Source: Anagrus nilaparvatae (Eukaryota > Arthropoda > Insecta > Hymenoptera > Mymaridae). Taken from it: 64,000 nt of DNA. Shown here piece after piece: positions 13,011 to 24,510 of the stretch (the first letter of the stretch is position 1; every line of letters starts with the position of its first letter). The stretch covers positions 7,378,001-7,442,000 of the forward strand of contig JAKSXM010000272.1 of assembly GCA_022575985.1 (NCBI GenBank), written 5' to 3'. The notes beneath the pieces were generated by a model that saw only the letters and a program-made list of their open reading frames with translations, was not told where the DNA came from and did not search any database. Made by a program: the position numbers and the translations under genes.

Positions 13011-13760
13011 CACAAACCAATTATAAGGATGTTGCTCACCTTTTTTGTTTGCGTATAGATTTTAATAAAAGTTGGTATATAACAAGAAATCATATTAAAA
13101 AATACATATATAAAATTAGAAGATCCTAGGGTGACTCCTTCATTATTAAATAATTAAAAATAATTTTGCTTCTCCAAGCATCTTATACACGTGATTCTTA
13201 TGGGACGACATTTTACAATAAAAAATTAAAGTATTTTTTGCGTACAGTTTTTGATAAAAAAATTATAACATATAAAAAACATATCGTAGAATATAATTAT
13301 TCAATTTATTTTAGACTAGGGTGGTTTGTTTATAACGAAAATTTTATTTATTTAACAATGCTATCGTATAGTTGTGCGCGCGCAAGGTTCTCGCTTCTAT
13401 AGTAATATGATAGAAAGAGAGAGTAATAGTTTCTTATTTCTATTATCCCCAGCTTGGTAGTTATCATCCTTAAATTTAAAAGTTTTTTGTGACGAATTCA
13501 AAAATCCGATATCAGGATCGTGATGGACGAGTCCGAAAACCGTAAATTAAACTTTAAAATACTTGCATAATTTAAATAACCGTCTTCAAGGTTAAAAACT
13601 CGCTGTTTTAGTTTATCATTTTTAATTTTGAAAATTCGACTCCGGAATCCTTTAAGCAGGGAAGGCATATATTCGGGGAGGGTACAAAGGGACCTTGCGC
13701 CCCCACCCCCGTGAAATTTTTGTTTTTGAAATTTTTTTTTTCTTTTAAAATTCTATTCCT

Positions 13761-16138
13761 AAAGCTCTCTCTCTCTCCACATAGGTTTAAAAGAACGTAA
13801 AATCGATAAAAATAAACCTGTAGAGAATTAATTTTACGGTGCCATTAACGAAAAACCTGCTATCTCTTATTCGTTAGCATAAGAGATGGTGTAATATTCG
13901 CTATTGGGACGGGTTTATTATTTCTCTTTTTTTTTCATGATTCTTCCGGCTACACTACTATCGGTTTGAAAAAGATGCGAACCTCGAGTTTTTTATTAAT
14001 ATCTTCCCCAAAAATACAGATAATTTAATGAAATAAAATTTTTCTAAAAATTTAACCATATTTTTATTGGAATCTCAAAGGAATTTAACGCAAATATTCT
14101 AGAAGTGATTTTATTGCAAAAACAAATAAAAAAACGAGAATTTTAAGAATTTTTTTTTTGCTCCATGACTTTAGACCCGAAAAAAGAGTTGAAGGAATCA
14201 TCCGATTTTGACAAAAATTTAACCAGTGATAAATAAACCTTTCTTGTGCATGATACAATTTTAAAAATTTAAATATTTCAATTCGCAAATTTTTTATGGG
14301 CTTCAGAAGAAGAGGCCTTCATCTCATCAACAAATTGTCGTATCGGCTTCGTTTTTTTTTTAATCGATAGCTTACTGTTTGTAGATTAAAAATATATATT
14401 TTGTTGATGTAACGAATTATCGATTTCTGAGCAATAACGATTCTAAAATACGGACAGGTGTATTCTATTCATCTATTGTTTTTCACTGTTTTAACCCGTA
14501 TTCATGAATAATTAAAGAAAAATAATATTCTTCGCCTCTCATTATTCTTAATTTGTTCGTTCATGCTACAACATCTGGTATGAGAAATAAAAATTAATTT
14601 GCAAATTTAAAAAAAAATTGAAATATTTAATTACCGTATGAAATGTGCCGATTAATCTGCCTAAAAAGAACTTTGAATCGCAAAAATCCGCCAAAAAATG
14701 GCCAATGTAGACGGTTAAAATCAAAAGGGTAAAATTTTTTGTTTTGCTGATATCAACGTCGGTTTTTGACCGATTTTTACGATTCAAATTGCTAATTAAT
14801 CAGTTTTTTGAATAGAGAAAATTGGCAAATGGAAAATAATAATCTTTGAGCAATTAGCAAAAAGGAAAAGAAAAATTTTGAGATCGGATAGACAAAAGAG
14901 ATATCTCGCTGCGAAACAATTAAGGTTGGAAAGATGTATTTTTTTGGGTCTCACCCTGGTCTCAGCGGGATAAATAAAAATTTTTTTTATCTATACGATC
15001 TCAAAATTTTTCTTTTCATTTTTGCTAATTGCTCAAAGATTTTTATTTTCCATTTGCCAATTTTCTCTATTCAAAAAACTGATTAATTAGCAATTTGAAT
15101 CGTAAAAATCGGTCAAAAACGGACGTTGATATCAGCAAAACAAAAAATTTTACCCTTTTGATTTTAACCGTCTACATTGGCCATTTTTTGGCGGATTTTT
15201 GCGATTCAAAGTTCTTTTTAGGCAGATTAATCGGCACATTTCATACGGTAATTAAATATTTCAATTTTTTTTTAAATTTGCAAATTAATTTTTATTTCTC
15301 ATACCAGATGTTGTAGCATGAACGAACAAATTAAGAATAATGAGAGGCGAAGAATATTATTTTTCTTTAATTATTCATGAATACGGGTTAAAACAGTGAA
15401 AAACAATAGATGAATAGAATGCACCTGTCCGTATTTTAGAATCGTTATTGCTCAGAAATCGATAATTCGTTACATTAACAAAATATATATTTTTAATCTG
15501 CAAACAGTAAGCTATCGATTAAAAAAAAAACGAAGCCGATACGACAATTTGTTGATGAGATGAAGGCCTCTTCTTCTGAAGCCCATAAAAAATTTGCGAA
15601 TTGAAATATTTAAATTTTTAAAATTGTATCATGCACAAGAAAGGTTTATTTATCACTGGTTAAATTTTTGTCAAAATCGGATGATTCCTTCAACTCTTTT
15701 TTCGGGTCTAAAGTCATGGAGCAAAAAAAAAATTCTTAAAATTCTCGTTTTTTTATTTGTTTTTGCAATAAAATCACTTCTAGAATATTTGCGTTAAATT
15801 CCTTTGAGATTCCAATAAAAATATGGTTAAATTTTTAGAAAAATTTTATTTCATTAAATTATCTGTATTTTTGGGGAAGATATTAATAAAAAACTCGAGG
15901 TTCGCATCTTTTTCAAACCGATAGTAGGCGACTTTTGAGTTACTGAAACTCAAAAGTATTATTATTAAAGGGGTTATACGGGTTTATACCTGTCCCAATA
16001 GCGAATATTACACCATCTCTTATGCTAACGAATAAGAGATGGCAGGTTTTTCGTTAATGGCACCGAAAAATTAATTCTCTACAGGTTTATTTTTATCGAT
16101 TTTATGTTCTTTTAAACCTATGTGGAGAGAGGGCTTTA
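13761..16138. repeat. 2.4-kb near-perfect palindrome A
   Basis: Two arms of about 1.1 kb (13,761-14,890 and 14,993-16,138) are reverse complements around a centre near 14,941. About 100 bp of unrelated spacer lies between them. The arms are nearly identical: over several hundred bases I count only isolated differences, such as a T/C in the stretch near 14,381 versus 15,501. One internal block differs between arms (13,903-13,965 versus 15,930-16,000). Open frames of 67 and 73 codons recur as mirror copies but look like chance frames. Probably a foldback transposon or a palindromic duplication. Confidence 0.9.
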
Positions 16139-16508
16139 CCATCAAACAAGCCAAAAAAATACAAAAAAATAATTAAGAATTTTAATTTTATGAGTTTATT
16201 TCTTAAAAAAAAAGAAAAATATTTGCATAGATAATATACTGACAATTATTAAAAAATTTATATAATCTGATAAAAATGCATTTTAAATCGCAAAAATCCG
16301 CTGAGAACTCGCAAAATTGGGTGAAAATAAAAAATATTGCAATTTTTAATTTTTCACCCCCCCTTTGAGAAAATGCCCTCCTAAAAAAATTTCTAGATAC
16401 GTGCCTGCATATGAGTGACTCTAAAAACCTATGTACAGTTATAGGAAAGGACTTATTAGTGTGTACTCGACCATTCTTGGACAGGTGAGCTTTGATCTGC
16501 AAATGTAT

Positions 16509-17650
16509 TAGTCAAGGCGCCAGCAATGTTAAATGTGTCCAAAATTTTTTTCAGCACTAGAATGGATGCACCTCATTGAAACTTATGTATTTTTGGTCGC
16601 TGAAACCGATTTTGGACGCTAATGACGCTAATGGACGCTATATACTAAAAAATCGGCGAAAAATTAGCAAGATTGGTAATATCTTGAAAACAATAGCTAA
16701 TTGAGCCTATTTTGGGTACCCAAATATGGTCTTCGGGGTCGCTGATCACGATTTTGAAGACAGATTTATAAAAAACAAAATAGCGGACTCAAAATGGCGT
16801 GTTTCTAACCTCAGAAACGGCGATTTATGCTGTTTTAAGCATATTTACGTTGTCTAATAAGTTTTTCGGACCAGTTATAAAGATTCTGAGGTCATATTTT
16901 TAATTTTCAAAATAGCGGGCTAAAAATGGCGGATACCTAACCTCAAAATCGACAATAAATGCTATTTTAAGCATTAAAACGTGTTGCATTTTAAGTTTTT
17001 GGGGTCGGTGATCACGAGTCTGAGCTCAGATTTTTAATAATCAAAATGGCGGGCTCAAATAGTGGATTCCTAACCTCGAAATTGTCAATTAAAAAGAAAA
17101 TTAAAAATCTGACCTCAGAATCGTGATCACCGACCCCAAAAACTTAAAATGTAACACGTTTTAATGCTTAAAATAGCATTTATTGTCGATTTTGAGGTTA
17201 GGAATCCGCCACTTTTAGCCCGCTATTTTGAAAATTTAAAATATGACCTCAGAATCTTTATAACTGGTCCGAAAAACTTATTAGACAATGTAAATATGCT
17301 TAAAACAGCATAAATCACCGTTTCTGAGGTTAGAAACACGCCATTTTGAGTCCGCTATTTTGGTTTTTATAAATCTGTCTTCAAAATCGTGATCAGCGAC
17401 CCCGAAAACCTTGTGAGGGTACCCAAAATAGGCTCAATTAGCTATTGTTTTCAAGATATTACCAATCTTGCTAATTTTTAGCCGATTTTTTAGTATATAG
17501 CGTCCATTACTCAAAACTGGCCATCCGAAAATGGATGAAACCTTCAAAATCGGTTTCAGCGACCAAAAATACATAAGTTTCAATGAGGTGCATCCATTCT
17601 AATGCTGAAAAAATTTTTGGATGCATTTAACATTGCTGGCGCCTTGACTA
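16509..17650. repeat. 1.1-kb palindrome B with ~120-bp sub-repeats
   Basis: The tips TAGTCAAGGCGCCAGCAATG (16,509) and its complement (ending 17,650) enclose arms of about 570 bp meeting near 17,080. Each arm contains imperfect tandem units of about 120 bp with recurring words such as CAAAATGGCGGGCTC, TTCCTAACCTC and GGTCGGTGATCACGA. Structure resembles foldback elements, whose inverted arms consist of short tandem repeats. No coding capacity. Confidence 0.85.
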
Positions 17651-17659
17651 TATGTTTTG

Positions 17660-20600
17660 GGCATCAATTGTTATTTAGTAGAATTTTTGGGTCGTTCATA
17701 CCATTTCTAAATTTAGCTTTTACCAACAACCCCTAAAGAAGGATTACTTTCAAAATATTCATCTGTCTAAGAATGTTCTAGGCGTTAATAGGTTACTCAG
17801 CAATATTTTTCAAGAATTTACATTTTTTACAAAATTTTGGGCTATTTTTTGCAATATAGCGTTATTTACTGAATATTGATCATCCGCAAATGGTTAAAAC
17901 TTTTAATATTGTTTTTGGTTATCAAAAATAAATTAGATCCACTGAGGTGGAGTGACAAAGTGACAAAGAAAAGTTAAATAAAATTTTTTTCAAACCAAAT
18001 TATTTGGATTTAACCATATATATCTTGTCATTTTTTTTTAATAATGTAACCTTTATCTTTGAATACTTTCTTGTTTTCCAAACAATCTAAGAAAATAATT
18101 AAAAAAATATATATAAATGTTAAAGCTAATTGTATAAGTGCATAATCTATAATTATAAATAATTGCTGTGGACGTAATTATTTTACTTTTAAGGGTAAAA
18201 TTCCATTCCCTACAAAGGGGTATTTTAGAAGTGAAGTTTTTTTTACTGTCACGAAATATACTTATGCTTTAACATTATCATATTTTTTTTTTTGCAAAAT
18301 CAAAAACATCAAGACAGATTTTGCATTTCAATGACTTTTGCCAAGACGTATAAACAAATTTTTCATTTTACGATAGTTTCATAAAATTTAAAAAAAAATT
18401 AAATTTCAGTCGAAAAATAGCTCAAAAAGATCCATCATTTGTTATGATTTTTTTTATATACAATATCGAGCCTCGTTGAGACATCAGTAATTGCATTACA
18501 GTGATGACTCATAGTGCGTGTTATACCCTCGTCTATGTTATATTATACACAAATAAAGCATATTGTGTATTATGGGGTAAAAAAATCTAAGAAAATGTAT
18601 AGGGGGACCAACAAAAAAAAAAAGTTTTCAATAGTAGTACTTGAGTTAGGGGTGGTATTTCGCGGAATATAATGTTGTTTTTTATATTGTCGATTTAATC
18701 GTCAAGGAAAATAAAAAGAGGCGCACATTTACTGCTATACCACTTGATTATAATTTTTTTTACAAAATTATAAGATTTAAATATACATGGTTAGGTAGTT
18801 GCGTTTGTTATTTCAAGCAGAGTCTTTAAATTTAGGATATACGTTTATGATTTTCGTCGTCAAGAAATTATATAACTTCGAGGGCAAGTTGCCTTAAATT
18901 TCAAGCTCAGCAACCTAATCGTGTACCCAGATTTTCAGGTTGCCAAACTGAAATTTTAAACTTGAATGTCTTGAATTCAAAGATGGTAGGGGTGATCACC
19001 CCCTAATCTCCGAAAAATTGCATGTTTTTGTTAATTTTTTTATTTTATGAACAATTTTCAGGAGAAAAAATACAAAATTTTGCGAAATTTAGCTTGAGCA
19101 CCCACCCCCTTGAGACACCTTTCTGGATCCGTCACTGCTTGAATTGCTTAAAAATTCAAACAAAAGTTTTACATTTGCATCAATGCGATTAAAAAAAAAT
19201 TCAAGCAGACATTGAATAGTATTTACTTGAACATTACTAATAAAATTCAATAAAACTTTCGATTAAACAAAATAATAAAATTGTATGAAAATGTACTGGT
19301 ATACAAACTTTTCTTTACTAAAATCCATCCAGGTCTGAATATAAAAATAAAAATTTTCTTATCAATTTTAAAAATTAAAAAGTGCATTAAATTTCAATTA
19401 TAAAAATGGGATTAAACTTATTAATTTTATATAAATATTTCAAGAATTTTGTAAATGCATTAAAGTTCACCGGTTAAAAATAAAAGTTAATAAACAACAA
19501 TTGATTAGATTAAAGATTACAAAAATTATTCAGTAGTAAATAAATTTCTTATCATCACTCCAAATTGATAATTATTTATAGTAAATTACGCAGTTAAAAA
19601 AATACCTAATAATAATAATAAATTTTTTTTGTAATTTAATATTTCTAAAAAGATATAATTTTAAAAATTATTATTTTTATGATGTAATCTATTCTAATAC
19701 TTCATATTGTAAGCTTTGTACTTGAAACTACTATCGTAGATTAATTAGTTTTCTAATGATAATAAATATACACACGAGATTGATTTACTTTGTTTATCAA
19801 TGATAAAATACTATTTAAATAGTATTTGAGTTACTATCAACTGACTTTTAGATGAAGCTTTTTCTCCTGGAAATTTAATTAGTTTTTTCAGTTTAGGTAT
19901 GAAAAAAATGAGCCAATTTTGCATAAAAGTGCCATTTTTCAAATACTATAAACCATGTTTTTTTAATCAAGAAAATTCTCTCTTTGGACAGTTTTGATAT
20001 ACAGAGACAAATTTTCAAGCTATAAGGACAATCAAAAAATCTTTTTTGCAGTAATTTAAAAACTAGTTGTCTTTAGCTAAACCCGGACTTGTCACTAATT
20101 TCATAATTACACTCCCTGAGGTTATGAATCTGATGGATCTGCTCATATAATATTAATAATAAATAGAATAAAATAAATTAACTTAATCACAAGCCTATTC
20201 TATAACATGAAAAAACTTGATCCTATGGTATTTATTGGCTTCATTTTATGTATCAAATAACGAAATAAAATAATACAACACGTGTCTCAGTATTATCAAA
20301 GTGTTAATACTCATCAATTTATGTGCGAAATCCAATAATTTTTTTTTTTTTTTCAACAAATATTCTATTCTTAAATATACTTATTTAAAACTTTTTTTTA
20401 AAAAACGCTGGAAGTTCGCATATTTTAGTTTTTGGAATCAGGTAAACATTAGTGTTTATACTGCGAAGCAGTAAACAACCGGTTTTCATCATCATCACGT
20501 TTGACTGATACTCATTCTTTACACCTTAATTATCAAATTTTTTTTTCCTTTTTTTATTTTACTACCAAATTATTCAGTTATTTTTTATACATATATTTAT

Positions 20601-21600
20601 AATATTATAACCACCCTATATTTCTGTACAAATAAAATGAATGGGCGCGCGTGTTTTAAAACTTTTAAGTTTGGACGTATGTATTTTTCTTTTTGCATGA
20701 AAAATTTCAAAAATAGAGGGTTTAAAAAAAAATTGCCAAGTTAAAGTACAACATAAACACAACAACTTTATATATATTATTAGACCTTGAAAATAAAATG
20801 CGTCATTGGAACCAGTTTCATTCTTTCGATTTTTTTTAAAACGAGTATGTTTCTCAGAAAATTAACAACATTTTCGATCACATAAATGTTTTTATAAAAG
20901 TAAATCTAGATATATTGCATCTTTTATTGGATTTCTTTTTTATTCAATTTTATTTTTTACGTAACAGTTTTTTGATTCATAAATGCAAATCGTTTAAATA
21001 AAGAGTTTATTAATGGATGTTATGGAATTTAAGGTTTTGTTCATTTTAATGGTGTTCTAAAAAAAAGATCCATAGGAATCTGCAAATTTGTAACTTTTTC
21101 ATATAAAGAGGATTTTAATAAGAAGGAAAGTTAGTTGGATATTGAAAACAAAATAACACTAAAAATTAGGGCATTAGGTCAGAAAAACAATTAAAATTAA
21201 AACATTAAAATTAGCTATCTTGGAATTCAAGCAAGAGACTTCTTATATTATATTTATTGCCATTAATTTTACCATTAACTTTAATTTTATCGTGATATTG
21301 GTTCTAAATGTCAATTTGAGACTCTGCATATCTGGTTTTTTTTTTAATTTTTCCTTGTAATTTTTTACATTTAGGAAAAACTTTTTATCAATATTTGTCA
21401 GAAAGTACGTATTATCCGAACATTGACAAAAAAAATCGGACCCGAATCGTAATTACGTGGAATTTGGGTCATTCTTTGGTTTCTGAAAATCTGTCGTATA
21501 GGCTAAATTATCACGGAAATCGAGAGCTGTTTAGGCTTTGGCCCCATATGCCAACTTACAACTTATTTTAAGGTCCTTTTATCCACAACTGGCTTTTTTG
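17660..21600. other. AT-rich intergenic DNA, no gene seen
   Basis: Nearly 4 kb without supported genes. One possible repeat end lies at about 18,960-19,140: a tract with CACCCACCCCC and TTTCTGGATCCGTCACTGC, a phrase that resembles dispersed-element termini and has a weaker match at about 16,350-16,415. A small TACTGC/GCAGTA hairpin sits at about 20,459-20,474. The rest is AT-rich and featureless. Confidence 0.45.
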
Positions 21601-21999
21601 GAACCAAAAATTAAAAATATTTATTTATTTAAACTAATACGATTTGTTAAATTGGTTAAATTGGTTAAAATTACTTTTTGTAATTTTTGGCTCATAAAAG
21701 CCTCAGCTTTCAGATCTGGGCAACTTAAGTTCTTCTTGGCTCATATTTAAGATCATTCAATTTTAGGGGGAGATATCGTGGAAAATATTTCGCTAAACCT
21801 CTTTAGTAATTTTAGAGCAATTTAACTTTTAGTTCCTCAATGAGGAACCACTGTGATGGGTCAAATTTTGATTTTTGATTTTTTGGCATATAAGCACGTT
21901 TTGGGACCTCAGGAAGCTAAAATACCGGTTTTTAAAAAGTCTAAGTATGTGTGTAACCGGTGAAATTTCACAACCATTATGGAATTAAGACCTATTTTT

Positions 22000-22785
22000 T
22001 TTTTTCAAAAGTATTTTTATCAAAAAATCTTAAACTACTTTTTTTTTTATTTTGGATGTAATACCTCATTCATTTCCATGAAAGATAAATATTCGAAAGT
22101 ATGATTTTTACTCGAAATCTCGAAACTGATAATTAATTTGTTGAAAATTTTTTTCCGAAAATTTTCCCAAAAAAATACAAAAAATACTAAATTTTTTTTC
22201 TCTTTGGGCGTAGTACCTAATTTATTTCTATGAGAGTAATAGTTTTAGAAAGTTGGTTTATAGTTATTTTCTTGGATCTGATACGGAATTAAAAAAAAAT
22301 TTTTTTCTCACAATTAAAAAAACAAAAAAATTAAAAAAACTGCAATATTTTTTTTTTTGGTGTAATACCTCATTTAATTCCATGAAAGTACTTATATTTG
22401 AAAATATGGTTTTCACATGATATTTTGAATCTGATAATTAATTTTTTGAAAATTTTTTTCCCAAGATTTTTTTTACAAAAAAATACAAAGAGCACCAAAT
22501 TTTTTTTTCTCTTTGGGTGTAGTACCTAATTTATTTCTATGAGAGTAATAATTTAAGAAAGTTGGTTTATAGTTATTTTCTTGGATCTGATACGGAATTA
22601 AAAAAAAATTTTTTTCTTAAAATTAAAAAAACAAAAAAATTAAAAAAACTGCAATATTTTTTTTTGTTTCTGGATGTAATACTTCATTCAGTTCCATGAA
22701 AGTACTTATATTTGAAAATATGGTTTTTACTCGATATCTCGAATCTGATAATTAATTTTTTGTACCAAAATCTTTGATCAATAAA
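22000..22785 (+). repeat. ~155-bp tandem units (310-bp higher-order period)
   Basis: Words such as TAGTACCTAATTTATTTCTA recur 309 bases apart (about 22,209 and 22,518) and GGATCTGATACGGAATT recurs 310 apart. Two related half-units of about 155 bp alternate. The same unit, in reverse orientation, is repeated at least eight times at 60,230-61,540. Confidence 0.8.
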
Positions 22786-22789
22786 AAAA

Positions 22790-24510
22790 CTTATGACCGG
22801 TTTATGTAACTACACAACCAACGAGCATGGAACATGTTCACTAATAACTAATACTGATAATAAAGTATCTATTCTGTTCATAATATCAATATTTATATCC
22901 AAGTATTTCTGCACTAAAGTTCTTTAGAGACTTCTGCACCAATGGTCCCTAGGTACTTCTGCACCAAAGGTCTTTAGGGTATTCTGCACCAATGGTCCCT
23001 AGGTACTTCTGCACCAAAGGTCTTTAGGGACTTCTGCGCCATAGGTCCTTAAATACTTCTGCACCAATGCTCCCTAGGTACTTCTGCACCAAGGTCTTTA
23101 GAGACTTCTGCACCCTAGGTACTTCTGCACCCTAGGTACTTCTGCACCAAAGGTCTTTAGGGACTTCTGCACCATAGATCCCTAGGTGCTTCCACACCAA
23201 TGCTTCCTAAGTACTTCTGCACCAAAGGTCTTTAGAGACTTCTGCACCATAGGTCCCTAGGTACTTCTGCACCAAAGGTCTTTAGGGACTTCTGCACCGT
23301 AGATCCCTAGGTACTTCTGCACCAATGGTCCCTAGGTACTTCTGCACCAAAGGTCTTTAGGGACTTCTGCACCATAGGTCCCTAAGTACTTCTGCACTAA
23401 TGCTCCCTAGGTACTTCTGCACCAAGGGTCTTTAGAGACTTCTGCACCCTAGGTACTTCTGCACCAAAGGTCCTTAGGGACTTCTGCACCAATGCTCCCT
23501 AAGTACTTCTGCACCAAAGGTCTTTAGAGACTTCTGCACCCTAGGTACTTCTGCACCAAAGGTCTTTAGGGACTTCTGCACCAAAGGCCTTTAGGGATTT
23601 CTGCACCAATGCTCCCTAAGTACTTCTGCACCAAAGGTCTTTAGGGACTTCTGCACCATAGGTCCCTAGGTACTTCTACACCAATGCTTCCTAAGTACTT
23701 CTGCACCAAAGGTCTTTAGAGACTTCTGCACCAAAGGTCTTTAGGGACTTCTGCACCAAAGGTCTTTAGGGTATTCTGCACCAATGGTCCCTAGGTACTT
23801 CTGCACCAAAGGTCTTTAGGGACTTCTGCGCCATAGGTCCTTAAATACTTCTGCACCAATGCTCCCTAGGTACTTCTGCACCAAGGTCTTTAGAGACTTC
23901 TGCACCCTAGGTACTTCTGCACCCTAGGTACTTCTGCACCAAAGGTCTTTAGGGACTTCTGCACCATAGATCCCTAGGTGCTTCCACACCAATGCTTCCT
24001 AAGTACTTCTGCACCAAAGGTCTTTAGAGACTTCTGCACCATAGGTCCCTAGGTACTTCTGCACCAAAGGTCTTTAGGGACTTCTGCACCGTAGATCCCT
24101 AGGTACTTCTGCACCAATGGTCCCTAGGTACTTCTGCACCAAAGGTCTTTAGGGACTTCTGCACCATAGGTCCCTAAGTACTTCTGCACTAATGCTCCCT
24201 AGGTACTTCTGCACCAAGGGTCTTTAGAGACTTCTGCACCCTAGGTACTTCTGCACCAAAGGTCCTTAGGGACTTCTGCACCAATGCTCCCTAAGTACTT
24301 CTGCACCAAAGGTCTTTAGAGACTTCTGCACCATAGGTCCCTAGGTACTTCTGCACCAATGCTCCCTAAGTACTTCTGCACCAAAGGTCCCTAAATCGAA
24401 AATATTCTAAGTCCCATTTGACCCCCCCCCTTAAAAAGGACAAATTTGACCCCCCCCCCTTAATTTTCCAGTTCTGAAGTACCCCCTCCCTATAAACATG
24501 TTCCATGTTA
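22790..24510 (-). mobile_element. MITE family M, copy 3, enlarged by a minisatellite
   Basis: Left boundary motif ACCGGTTTATGTAACTACAC with GGAACATGTTCAC; right boundary CCCTCCCTATAAACATGTTCC. Both match the ends of copies 5 and 6, which are only about 310-345 bp long. The extra length is the 25-bp minisatellite at 22,912-24,405. The element sits inside the tandem units of composite repeat 1, so it inserted after that cargo existed. Confidence 0.75.
22912..24405 (+). repeat. 25-bp minisatellite array
   Basis: About sixty copies of a 25-bp unit of the form ACTTCTGCACC + AAAGGTC + TTTAGGG. Variants end in CCCTAGGT or CCCTAAGT, and short 17-bp units (ACTTCTGCACCCTAGGT) occur. Types roughly alternate, giving a ~50-bp dimer. 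A segment of about 590 bp (22,955-23,545) recurs at 23,747-24,337, offset 792, with no difference found in the parts compared. Every unit has in-frame stops, so no protein is encoded. Confidence 0.95.

Noticed and set aside
14085..15797. Mirror-copy open frames of 67 and 73 codons in palindrome A
   Set aside because: They are identical only because the DNA arms are identical. Composition is that of translated AT-rich DNA, and no domain, splice context or homologue is apparent.
22912..24405. CRISPR-like array
   Set aside because: Units are contiguous 25-bp repeats without unique spacers, and the DNA is eukaryotic. It is a minisatellite.
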